A program made the translations under genes and the position numbers. Of a DNA stretch of 16,540 nt, positions 7,485-14,544 are shown piece after piece; position 1 is the stretch's first letter; every line of letters starts with the position of its first letter. The DNA comes from VFBF01 sp964530695. GTDB lineage: Bacteria; Pseudomonadota; Alphaproteobacteria; Caulobacterales; Aquidulcibacteraceae. Below the pieces are notes generated by a model, which saw only the letters and a list, made by a program, of their open reading frames with translations, was not told where the DNA came from and did no database searches. The stretch is from NCBI GenBank assembly GCA_964530695.1, contig CAZGYQ010000080.1, positions 1 to 16,540 of the forward strand, read 5' to 3'.

Positions 7485-7519
7485 AAACGATACGGGTCGG
7501 CGCTCATAAACGAAACGGG
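7474..7519. repeat. Tandem 23-bp direct repeat, two copies
   Basis: Bases 7474-7496 and 7497-7519 are two head-to-tail copies of a 23-bp unit identical at 21 positions. The shared core reads CGGCGC(C/T)CATAAACGA. The second copy runs into the left arm of the ompA terminator. The unit is not palindromic. It may be a small slippage duplication or a pair of regulator sites upstream of the AST operon. Confidence 0.75.
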
Positions 7520-7540
7520 CCCGGCTTGCGCCGGGCCCGT
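7515..7540 (-). terminator. Intrinsic terminator of the ompA-like gene
   Basis: A perfect 11-bp GC-rich stem, ACGGGCCCGGC with GCCGGGCCCGT, is closed by a GCAA tetraloop as read on the minus strand. It is followed on that strand by TTCGTTTATG. It begins 22 bases past the ompA stop codon. It separates the porin transcript from the AST operon, although a gap this short makes some read-through into the AST genes possible. Confidence 0.75.
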
Positions 7541-7562
7541 CCCATACGCCTTCGAGGTCCGG

Positions 7563-8651
7563 TTACGGACGGAAGGAGATCGTGACGACCGTACGACGGT
7601 TGAGCGGCTCACGGACGCCATCGCGCGTGGCGCGATCGAGTTCCGCTTCGCCCTTGCCGTCCGACGTGACAGCGCCGCCGTCGATGCCGCGCGCGACGAG
7701 CGCGTCACGGACGACCGAAGCGCGACGTTGCGACAGGCCGACGTTGTAGGCCGGGCGGCCCGACGTGTCGGTGTGGCCGATGACCAGAACGCCGGAGACG
7801 TTGCACGCCTTGGCCTGGTTGACAGCGGCGTCGATCGTGTCGAGCGCAGCCTGGTTGAGGTTCGAGCGATCCCACTCGAAGTACACCTTGAACTCCGTCG
7901 TCGGGCACGCAACGGCGACCGGCGGGGGAGCGACGACCGGCGGCGGCGGCGGCGCTTCCACGACCGGCGGGGGCGCTTCCACGACCGGCGGCGGGGGAGC
8001 GGCGAACTGCCAGCGCAGGCCGACCGTGGCGGACTGATGCTTGTAGTCGGCCTCGTAGGCGCGCGCGGCTGCGCCGTTGCGGCCGTTGAATTCGAGGTTC
8101 GGGATCATCAGGTAACGGTAGCCGACGTCGAACGTCAGTTGTTCCGAAACCTTGAAGCCGACGCCGAGCAGCCCTTGGTACGCAAGCGCCGTGTCGCTGT
8201 CGTCGAAGAACGCCGTCACCGCGTTGCCGGTAGCCGGACCGTCAGCAGCATTCGCATCCACGCGACCGATGCCGACGCCGACGCCGAAGTACGGCTGCAC
8301 CGTGCCGCCTTGATTGAGATCGATGATCCCGTTCAGCATCGCGGTGTAGGCTTGCGTGTTGCCGCCATCCTGCGATGTCGCGCCGCCCTCGATCGCGTTG
8401 TAGCGATGAGCGAGCTCACCTTCGAGGCGCAGGCCGTTCGAGAAGCCATAGCCGAGACCCACGTCTTCCGACCAGTCGTTGTCGAGGGCGAGATCGCCGC
8501 CGAACGCCGGGGTGGTCAGCCGGTCGGTGTCCAGGCTGCCGTCAAAGCCGTAGCCGGCGTCGATCTTGCCGTACCAGCCTTCCGTTGCGAACGCCGGGCT
8601 GGCGATCATCACCGCCGCCAGAGCCGTCGCGCCCTGCAGAACTTTCTTCAT
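7563..8651 (-). CDS. OmpA-family outer-membrane protein
   Basis: Structural outer-membrane protein that ties the membrane to peptidoglycan. The 362-residue precursor has a signal peptide at 1-22 (cleavage after PAFA). An eight-strand-type beta-barrel domain follows to about 217, rich in aromatic and glycine strands such as WYGKIDAGYGF, YFGVGVGIGR and FDVGYRYLM. Next come a Pro-Val-Glu linker (about 218-248) and a C-terminal OmpA-like domain. The peptidoglycan (diaminopimelate) contact pair is present: Asp in GHTDTSG and Arg 15 residues later in LSQRRASVV. NRRTVV near the end is also typical. GAGGGG precedes the ATG at 8651. It is single-gene, with its own terminator at 7515-7540. Confidence 0.95.
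   Translation of the reverse strand: MKKVLQGATALAAVMIASPAFATEGWYGKIDAGYGFDGSLDTDRLTTPAFGGDLALDNDWSEDVGLGYGFSNGLRLEGELAHRYNAIEGGATSQDGGNTQAYTAMLNGIIDLNQGGTVQPYFGVGVGIGRVDANAADGPATGNAVTAFFDDSDTALAYQGLLGVGFKVSEQLTFDVGYRYLMIPNLEFNGRNGAAARAYEADYKHQSATVGLRWQFAAPPPPVVEAPPPVVEAPPPPPVVAPPPVAVACPTTEFKVYFEWDRSNLNQAALDTIDAAVNQAKACNVSGVLVIGHTDTSGRPAYNVGLSQRRASVVRDALVARGIDGGAVTSDGKGEAELDRATRDGVREPLNRRTVVTISFRP
7951..7992 (-). repeat. 21-bp tandem repeat coding the Pro-rich linker
   Basis: Two adjacent 21-bp units (7951-7971 and 7972-7992), identical except for the last base, encode VVEAPPP repeats in the OmpA linker. Flanking imperfect units extend the Pro-Val tract. The linker probably spans the periplasm between barrel and peptidoglycan domain. 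Its length could vary among strains by slippage. Confidence 0.8.
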
Positions 8652-8955
8652 GTCGTTCCCCTCAATAATTCAGCGATACCGTCGCAACCATGGCCTAGTC
8701 GCCTCAACCAGACAAAGCCTGCGTCACTTTGGCGACCGGAACACGGACGGAGCCGCATTCCCGCAACGCCTACACCGTTTTTCCATCCATGGCGATACTC
8801 ATTAGCGCCGCACTGCACGACAACCCCGCAGTGAAGCGCAAGAGCCACAATGGGGACCGTCGCCCACTTATTTCAACTGACGATTGGCTCATCGAACCAT
8901 TTCCCGGATGAGGCGAATCGGGCTGCGGAACAAGTATCCCGCAGCCCTGGGGCGG
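8652..8955. other. 304-base intergenic region between ompA-like and TonB receptor genes
   Basis: No convincing gene on either strand. The longest plus-strand frame (8729-8911) has no Shine-Dalgarno and no recognisable sequence. The part near 8651 must hold the ompA promoter and leader, but I could not pick a convincing -35/-10 pair. A hairpin at 8920-8947 follows the receptor gene. A second imperfect hairpin pairs 8805-8816 with 8828-8839 (CACTGC with GCAGTG, plus outer GCGC with GCGC after a 2x2 internal loop). Confidence 0.6.
8920..8947 (-). terminator. Candidate terminator of the TonB receptor gene
   Basis: A perfect 9-bp stem, GGGCTGCGG with CCGCAGCCC, encloses a 10-base loop and starts 9 bases past the receptor stop. 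The following minus-strand sequence GATTCGCCTCAT is not a clear U-tract, so termination may be weak or the hairpin may protect the 3' end. Confidence 0.5.
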
Positions 8956-11526
8956 CTACCAACTGTAGGTCGCACGGGCGTACACGTACCGTCCGTTGAA
9001 CCCAAAGGGCGAGTAGGATGAGAAGGCCGTTGCGCCCGAGGTGTTGATCGACGCCGGCGTGGCGTCCGGATACTCATCCAGCAGGTTTTCAGCGCCCAGA
9101 GCGAGCTGGAAGCCCTCCCCGGCCCTGACCCGGCCCTCAAGATCGAACACCGTCTTCTGACCGAGATAAATATCGCCAGCGGCGCTGCCGCCCGGCGAGA
9201 TTACAGCGCCGTAATAGGTGCCGCGGAACGTCGCGCCGAACGATCCATAGTCCCAGTTCGTCGAGAAAGTGACCTTCTCCTTGGGCTGACCGTCCTCAAG
9301 CGTGATCTGCGCCACCCGCCCAAACAGCGTGGGCGGCGCCACTCCTACCGGCAGGACGCCGGCGGGTTGGGCCGGGAGGCCGGTGATGTCGGTCTGGTTG
9401 ACGTTCGCGCCGAGGGTGAATTCCCAGTCGCCGGCGTAGTCGGTCGGCAGACGGTAATTCAGAACGATATCGATACCAAAGCTTTCGGTATCCACGCCGT
9501 TGATGAAGAAGCGCGCCGCATCGACGTTCGGGTTCGCCGCCTGGACGATGGCCCGGATCGCTGCATCGGTCGCCGAACTGCCGGCGCCGAGATTTTCGGA
9601 CAGCACGATCCGATCGGCGATCTTGATGAAGTAGGTGTCGAAGGTGGCGCTGAACCTACCGCTGCGCGCGACCGCGCCAAGAGAGAAGTTTTCGGACTCC
9701 TCCGCCTCCAGCGGCTTGGCGCCGAGCGCGGCGGCGACGGACGACGTCGCCGGCACGTGCAGCACCTGCAGCGGCGTCAGCGGCGGCAGGTTGACGAAGT
9801 TCGTAGCGGTTGAGCCGAAGAACGACTGCTGCAGCGACGGCGCGCGGAAGCCCGTGGACACAGCGCCGCGAAGCGCGAAGTTGTCATTGAAATCGTAACG
9901 CGCAGCGACCTTACCCGTCACCGACGAGCCGAAGTCCGAGTAGTCCTCGACACGCAGCGCGCCGGACACAAGCAACGCATCCGTCAGGTTGGCTTCGAGA
10001 TCGAGATAGGCGCCAATGGCGGTGCGGTCTTCCTCCACCTCGTTGATCGGCTGGAAGCCGGGAAACACCTGCGCGCCCGGCACGGCGACGCGTCCCGGTT
10101 CAACCTGATATCCACCCTGCCGGTAGGAATCGGGCTCACCGGCCTGAATTTCGTAGGTCTCCCGACGCGCCTCGATCCCCGTCGCCACGTTCAGCGGCGA
10201 GGCGAGGAAACTCACGGGCACCGATCGCACGGCGGAGAAGTTGCCGACGAGTTGCGTATAGATCAGCGAACCTGCATCGAAGCTGCGCTTGCTTGTCGGG
10301 CCGATCGAGGCGTTCAGCGTGTTGTCGACGCCGAACTCGATTTCGTTGGAGCCGTAGACGACGCTGGTGTCGAGATCCCAGCCCGCGGCCTCGAATTTCA
10401 GGCCGCCAGCAGCCTCGTAGTCGGTGATCTGCGGGTGGATGAGCGGCAAAAATCCGTCCGGATAGATGGAAATGATGTTCTGGCTGGCCGGCGGCGGCGT
10501 GCCGGGCAGCGCGGTCTGCACCGCGCGACGCCAGAAGCCAGCGGAGAGCGCGTCACGGTCCTGGTAGCTCGCCCAGCCGTAGAGTTCGGCGGCGCCCAGA
10601 TCCATGCCGGCGTTGGCGAACAGCGTGTACTGCTCAAGTTCCGGATCGCCGAACGCCGAGTTGAGGCGGTTGATGGTCTGCTCGCGCGGATCGTAGGCGC
10701 CGGCGATCAGCGGATACTGCTGGCGTGCGTCCGGCGCGCCGCGCACGGTGCGCTCGGCGTCCTTGTATTCGCCCGAAATGGTGAGAAAACCTTCCTCGCC
10801 CAGCGGCAGGCCGACCCAGCCGGACGTCGTGATCGTGGCGCCGTCGGAGACGTCGCGCTTCTTCAGATCCTGAGGGACCGTCCAGTTCGGGGTCGGCGAA
10901 CCGGCGTTTCCTGACGGATTAGCGGTCGGCGTTTCGACCGTCGTCATGCGTTCGCCGTAGGTCACGCTCACGGCCCCGCCGTTCCGGGCCTCGCGCAGGC
11001 GGACGTTGAGCACGCCGGCGATCGCGTCCGAGCCATACTGCGCCGAAGCGCCGTCACGAAGCACTTCGATCGAACCGATGGCGCCCGAGGGAATGGTATT
11101 GAGATCGACCGCTGACGAGCCGCGGCCGATGGAGCCGTTGACATTGACCAGCGCCGTTGCGTGTCGGCGTTTGGAGTTCACCAGCACCAGCGCCTGGTCC
11201 GGCGCGAAGCCGCGCAGCGTAGCCGGACGCACCGTGTCGGTGCCGTCGGTGATCGCCGGGCGCGGGAAGTTGAACGAAGGCAGGGCGTAGGAGAGCGCCT
11301 GGTTCACTTCCGTGGTGCCGGCCTTGCCGAGCGACTCAGCGGTGATGACGTCGACAGGCGCGACTGTGTCGAGGCGCGAGCGCCCCTGCACGCGGGTGCC
11401 GGTGACGACAATCTCGTCGCCTTCGGCGGGCGCGGCGGCTTCCTGAGCGCTGACGACAGGCGTCGCGGCGGCCCACAGGCCGAGGGCGCCCAGTCCAAAC
11501 AACAGCGCGCGGTGGGATACGGTCAT
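8956..11526 (-). CDS. TonB-dependent outer-membrane receptor
   Basis: Active transporter in the outer membrane powered by TonB-ExbBD; the ligand cannot be read from the sequence. The 856-residue precursor has a signal peptide at 1-27 (cleavage after VVSA). A TonB-box-like segment DEIVVTGTR is at 37-45. A complete plug domain follows: APVDVITAESL, RPATLRGFAPDQALVLVNSKRRH, DLNTIPSGAIGSIEVLRDGASAQYGSDAIAGVLN. A 22-strand-type barrel ends in YARATYSW, a proper aromatic terminus. The start at 11526 has GAGGAG about nine bases upstream. No FecR/FecI anti-sigma pair, SusD-like protein or periplasmic binding protein lies next to it. The divergent neighbour is a phosphotransferase-like gene. It reads as intact, with no frameshift. 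Confidence 0.96.
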   Translation of the reverse strand: MTVSHRALLFGLGALGLWAAATPVVSAQEAAAPAEGDEIVVTGTRVQGRSRLDTVAPVDVITAESLGKAGTTEVNQALSYALPSFNFPRPAITDGTDTVRPATLRGFAPDQALVLVNSKRRHATALVNVNGSIGRGSSAVDLNTIPSGAIGSIEVLRDGASAQYGSDAIAGVLNVRLREARNGGAVSVTYGERMTTVETPTANPSGNAGSPTPNWTVPQDLKKRDVSDGATITTSGWVGLPLGEEGFLTISGEYKDAERTVRGAPDARQQYPLIAGAYDPREQTINRLNSAFGDPELEQYTLFANAGMDLGAAELYGWASYQDRDALSAGFWRRAVQTALPGTPPPASQNIISIYPDGFLPLIHPQITDYEAAGGLKFEAAGWDLDTSVVYGSNEIEFGVDNTLNASIGPTSKRSFDAGSLIYTQLVGNFSAVRSVPVSFLASPLNVATGIEARRETYEIQAGEPDSYRQGGYQVEPGRVAVPGAQVFPGFQPINEVEEDRTAIGAYLDLEANLTDALLVSGALRVEDYSDFGSSVTGKVAARYDFNDNFALRGAVSTGFRAPSLQQSFFGSTATNFVNLPPLTPLQVLHVPATSSVAAALGAKPLEAEESENFSLGAVARSGRFSATFDTYFIKIADRIVLSENLGAGSSATDAAIRAIVQAANPNVDAARFFINGVDTESFGIDIVLNYRLPTDYAGDWEFTLGANVNQTDITGLPAQPAGVLPVGVAPPTLFGRVAQITLEDGQPKEKVTFSTNWDYGSFGATFRGTYYGAVISPGGSAAGDIYLGQKTVFDLEGRVRAGEGFQLALGAENLLDEYPDATPASINTSGATAFSSYSPFGFNGRYVYARATYSW

Positions 11527-11528
11527 GC

Positions 11529-11615
11529 GTCAGGCTCCTCAGGCGGATTGAATGATCACTCGAAGACGCGAATTTGGTTAACAATCGCTTCCCGAGAGTT
11601 GTCGCCGAGCCTGAC
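11529..11615 (-). promoter_or_regulatory. TonB receptor leader with inverted repeat covering the Shine-Dalgarno
   Basis: A perfect 9-bp inverted repeat pairs GTCAGGCTC (11529-11537) with GAGCCTGAC (11607-11615), 69 bases apart. In the minus-strand mRNA the arm next to the start codon includes half of the GAGGAG Shine-Dalgarno (11540-11535). Pairing with the upstream arm would block ribosome entry, provided transcription starts beyond 11615. The loop contains GTTAACCAAATT, which might belong to a promoter instead. Confidence 0.35.
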
Positions 11616-11798
11616 CCGCCGCGCCGTCACGATACATACACAAGCGCTTAACATTGAGTTTTCACCGCCACGTCGTGTCCAGAATGCAACACTAGCCGAC
11701 CCACAGGTTTCACCGCCGCCACGCCATGACGCTGCGTCGCGACTTGCGTGCTTCGCGGCGCGCGCCGAAAACGGCCGTAACGAACACGGAGGCACCTC

Positions 11799-12884
11799 AT
11801 GTCCGCACCCGCGCCCACCGCCCAGGAGACCTTCTCCGGCACCAAGCCGGTCGATGAGCGTCACGCCATCGACGAAGGCGCGCTCGCCGCGTGGTTGGCA
11901 GCCAACGTCGAGGGGTATGCTGGGCCGCTGGAAGTTCGCCAGTTCAAGGGCGGGCAGTCCAACCCCACCTATCAGCTCGTGACGCCCGCGCGGAAATACG
12001 TCCTGCGCCGCAAGCCGCCAGGCAAGCTGCTGCCCTCCGCGCACGCGGTGGACCGGGAATTCAAGGTGATCTCCGCGCTTTACCCGACGGGCTTTCCCGT
12101 CGCGCGCCCGTTCGGTCTGTGCACCGACGACGCCGTCATTGGCACCATGTTCTACGTGATGGACATGGTGGAGGGTCGCATCCTCTGGGACGGCACGATG
12201 CCGGACTCCGACCCCGTCGAGCGCGCGGCAGTGTACAAGGCCAAGATCGAGACGCTGGCGGCCCTGCACAACACCGACGCAGCCGCGGTGGGGCTCTCGG
12301 ATTTCGGCAAGCCGGGCAACTACTTCGGCCGTCAGGTCGATCGCTGGACGAAACAGTATCTCGCGTCCGAAACGCAGAAGATCGAGGCGATGGACCAGCT
12401 CATCGACTGGCTGCCGAAATCCCTGCCCACCGACGACAGAACCTCCATCGTCCACGGCGACTACCGCCTCGACAACATGGTGCTTCACCCCACCGAGCCG
12501 CGCGTGATCGCCGTGCTCGACTGGGAGCTCTCCACGCTCGGCAACCCTCTCGCCGATTTCACCTACCTGCTGATGAACTGGGTGATGCCGCAGGACGGCG
12601 GTCGCGCCGGTCTCGCCGGAATCGACCTGAAGGCGTGGGGCATCCCCACAGTGGAACAGGCGGTGGCAATCTACTGCAAGGCCACCGGTCGCGCCGGCCT
12701 GCCGGAACTCGACTGGTACTTCGCCTACAACTCCTTCCGACTCGCGGGCATCTGCCAGGGCATCGCGGGCCGCGTGCGCGATGGCACCGCGGCGTCGCCG
12801 CAGGCGGTGGCGATGGGCGAGCGCGTGCCGTTGCTGGCGGAGGCGGCGCGCGGTTTCGCGCGCAAGGCGGGCTTTGCCGGTTAG
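11799..12884 (+). CDS. Aminoglycoside-phosphotransferase-like kinase, ACAD10 type
   Basis: Cytoplasmic APH/choline-kinase-fold protein of 361 residues, from the subfamily often found beside acyl-CoA dehydrogenases and homologous to the kinase part of ACAD10/11 (4-hydroxyacyl-CoA phosphorylation in mammals). It is not an antibiotic-resistance enzyme by context. Visible features are a glycine-rich loop FKGGQSNPTY, the ATP-binding lysine in YVLRRKPPG, the catalytic loop HGDYRLDN (219-226) and the metal-binding D241 in LDWELSTLGNPLADF. A strong Shine-Dalgarno, GGAGG, precedes ATG 11799. The gene stops 10 bases before the next start, and its TAG stop overlaps the neighbour's Shine-Dalgarno, so the two are an operon. 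No acyl-CoA dehydrogenase lies in the window, so the substrate remains unknown. Confidence 0.92.
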   Translation: MSAPAPTAQETFSGTKPVDERHAIDEGALAAWLAANVEGYAGPLEVRQFKGGQSNPTYQLVTPARKYVLRRKPPGKLLPSAHAVDREFKVISALYPTGFPVARPFGLCTDDAVIGTMFYVMDMVEGRILWDGTMPDSDPVERAAVYKAKIETLAALHNTDAAAVGLSDFGKPGNYFGRQVDRWTKQYLASETQKIEAMDQLIDWLPKSLPTDDRTSIVHGDYRLDNMVLHPTEPRVIAVLDWELSTLGNPLADFTYLLMNWVMPQDGGRAGLAGIDLKAWGIPTVEQAVAIYCKATGRAGLPELDWYFAYNSFRLAGICQGIAGRVRDGTAASPQAVAMGERVPLLAEAARGFARKAGFAG

Positions 12885-12894
12885 GAGCGCCGAA

Positions 12895-13662
12895 ATGCCG
12901 TGGGATCCTGCGATCTACCTGCAGTTCGGCGCCGAGCGCTCGCGTCCGGCGGCGGACCTGCTCGCGCGCATTCCCAACGAAAAACCGGCGAGCGTGGTCG
13001 ATCTCGGCTGCGGCCCAGGCAACTCGACCGCGCTGCTCGCCGCGTGCTGGCCCGGCGCACAGATCCTCGGCGTCGATTCCAGCGTCGAGATGATCGAGGC
13101 GGCGAGCAGGTCGAACGTGAACGCCGAGTTCGTCGTCGGCGACTTTGAGAGCTGGGAACCGCCCACGCCGCCGGACGTGATCTACGCCAACGCGGCATTC
13201 CAGTGGTCGCCCGATCCGGTCGCGCTCGCGCGCCGCTTCTTCGCGCATCTCGCGCCGGGCGGCGTGCTCGCGTTCCAGGTGCCGCAAAATTTTGATCAGC
13301 CGTCGCACGTGGTCATGCGCGAGGTCGCCGCGAACGGCCCGTGGGCGGAAAAGCTCGACGGCGCGCGCTGGTACGATCCCGGCGGTTTCGCCCGCGGCGC
13401 GGACTACGCGCGCGCCCTGCATCGCGCGCGTCGCGACGTCTGGACGACCGAGTATCTTCACATCCTGAGGGGCCCCGATCCGGTGTTCCGCTGGATGGCG
13501 GGCACGGGGCTGCGTCCGTTCCTGGACCGCCTCGATGGCGACGAGCGCGCCGCGTTCGAGGACGAGGTCATGGCGCGGTTCGCCGCCGCGTATCCGCTGG
13601 AAAAGGATGGCGCGACCTTCTTTCCCTTCCGACGTCTCTTCGTCGTGGCGGCGCGCAACTGA
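12895..13662 (+). CDS. tam: Trans-aconitate 2-methyltransferase
   Basis: SAM-dependent methyltransferase that esterifies trans-aconitate, a spontaneous isomer of the TCA intermediate cis-aconitate and an inhibitor of aconitase. The 255-residue product is very close to E. coli Tam (252) in length and sequence order: WDPAIYLQFGAERSRPA at the N-terminus, SAM motif VDLGCGPGNST (35-45), GVDSSVEMIEAA, YANAAFQWSPD, GVLAFQVPQNFDQPSHVVMREVA, and TGLRPFLDRL near the C-terminus. AGGAG at 12883-12887 sits upstream of ATG 12895, which I chose over an earlier in-frame ATG lying inside the kinase gene. It is probably co-transcribed with the upstream kinase. Confidence 0.95.
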   Translation: MPWDPAIYLQFGAERSRPAADLLARIPNEKPASVVDLGCGPGNSTALLAACWPGAQILGVDSSVEMIEAASRSNVNAEFVVGDFESWEPPTPPDVIYANAAFQWSPDPVALARRFFAHLAPGGVLAFQVPQNFDQPSHVVMREVAANGPWAEKLDGARWYDPGGFARGADYARALHRARRDVWTTEYLHILRGPDPVFRWMAGTGLRPFLDRLDGDERAAFEDEVMARFAAAYPLEKDGATFFPFRRLFVVAARN

Positions 13663-13669
13663 AGACGAT

Positions 13670-13697
13670 TTGCGCCGGGTGCGTGCGCCGACTATGG
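13670..13697 (+). promoter_or_regulatory. Weak candidate promoter for the BON-OmpA gene
   Basis: TTGCGCC (13670-13676), then 13 bases, then GACTATGG (13690-13697) gives a loose match to the alphaproteobacterial TTGACGS-N10-14-GCTANAWC pattern in the 63-base gap after tam. The alternative is read-through from tam. Confidence 0.22.
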
Positions 13698-13725
13698 AGG
13701 CCGCCAGTCATCGGGGAGAACGGAC

Positions 13726-14481
13726 GTGAGCGACAGACGGAAGCGGCGCGCGCGCGCGGTGGGCGCGGGGATCGGCGTAGGCGCGGCGGTGACTTCGGCG
13801 CTGTTCGTCCTGGCGCTCATCGGCCTGTCAGGCGCCGCGCCACAGCCCGACAACAACCCGCCGTGGGTCAAGACGATGAAGCAGTCGCTCGCCCAGCGCG
13901 GTTTCGACTGGCTCGACATCGACGTCGCCGACAAGGTGGCCACCGTCTCGGGCGAAGCGCCCGACGTGGATTCGCTGCAGTACGGCTTCGAGGCGGCCGA
14001 ACAGGCGCTCGGTCGCGAACAGGACGTCTCGCTGGTCATCGACGCGACGCACCTGCAGGGCGGCCCAGCCGGAGTGGGCGCGGCATTGCAGGCGCTGGGC
14101 GAAACGCCCGATCTCGCCGCGTGCCAACAGGCATTCGACGCCACGCTCGACGGGCGCAGCATCAACTTCACCCCCGGCAGCGCCACGCTCGACGGCGACA
14201 ATCGCCGCCTCCTCGACACACTTTCCGGCGTCGCGCTGCGCTGCCGCGTATTCCGCTTCGAGGTCGCCGGTCACACGGACCTTTCCGGATCGCCGCAGCG
14301 CAACCAGCGGCTCTCCGAAGCGCGTGCAGCGACGGTGCGCGACTATCTCGTCGGCAAGGGCGTGGCGGAGGGGTCGCTCGTTGCGGTCGGCCACGGCGCT
14401 ACCCGTCCCCTCGATCTCGCGCGGACGCCGGAGGCGGACGCCCGCAACCGCCGCATCGAATTCACGGTCGCGGCGAGCTGA
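13726..14481 (+). CDS. Membrane-anchored BON-OmpA domain protein
   Basis: A 251-residue protein probably anchored in the inner membrane, with its bulk in the periplasm. A basic N-terminus (SDRRKRRAR) precedes one membrane segment (about 11-35) with no signal-peptidase site. A BON-like domain follows at about 45-108 (GFDWLDIDVADKVATVSGEA), then an OmpA-like peptidoglycan-binding domain at about 130-251. That domain shows INFTPGSATL, GHTDLSG (D185), LSEARAATV (R200, 15 residues after D185) and NRRIEF. C133 and C173 are placed as the disulfide pair seen in related BON-OmpA proteins such as mycobacterial ArfA. It starts with GTG at 13726, behind GGGGAG. The family role is envelope integrity or stress; the specific function is unknown. 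Confidence 0.88.
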   Translation: MSDRRKRRARAVGAGIGVGAAVTSALFVLALIGLSGAAPQPDNNPPWVKTMKQSLAQRGFDWLDIDVADKVATVSGEAPDVDSLQYGFEAAEQALGREQDVSLVIDATHLQGGPAGVGAALQALGETPDLAACQQAFDATLDGRSINFTPGSATLDGDNRRLLDTLSGVALRCRVFRFEVAGHTDLSGSPQRNQRLSEARAATVRDYLVGKGVAEGSLVAVGHGATRPLDLARTPEADARNRRIEFTVAAS

Positions 14482-14511
14482 GTTGACCGCCCGGCCGACG
14501 CATGAAAGCTG

Positions 14512-14539
14512 CCTCCATCAAGATCGACAGGCATGGAGG
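14512..14539 (+). promoter_or_regulatory. Hairpin sequestering the amidohydrolase Shine-Dalgarno
   Basis: CCTCCAT (14512-14518) is the exact reverse complement of ATGGAGG (14533-14539), with a 14-base loop. The right arm contains most of the GGAGGGG Shine-Dalgarno (14535-14541) used by the start at 14545 and also holds the alternative ATG at 14533. The stem could lower or condition translation. A TTGACC at 14483 could be a -35, but I see no matching -10. Confidence 0.35.
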
Positions 14540-14544
14540 GGCGC

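Noticed and set aside
8729..8911. 60-codon plus-strand frame in the ompA-receptor gap
   Set aside because: No ribosome-binding site, no recognisable sequence, overlaps a terminator-like hairpin region; most likely chance.
11643..11650. Palindrome AAGCGCTT upstream of the TonB receptor as a LacI-family operator
   Set aside because: Only the 8-base core is symmetric, the flanks do not match, and no LacI-type regulator or sugar genes are nearby.
11660..11717. Direct repeat TTTCACCGCC (11660-11669 and 11708-11717) before the kinase gene
   Set aside because: Ten-base GC-rich repeat is within chance expectation and no factor with such a site is evident.
11799..12884. Antibiotic-resistance aminoglycoside phosphotransferase
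   Set aside because: The DWELSTLGNPLADF and HGDYRLDN motifs and gene context point to the ACAD10-like chromosomal subfamily rather than resistance genes.
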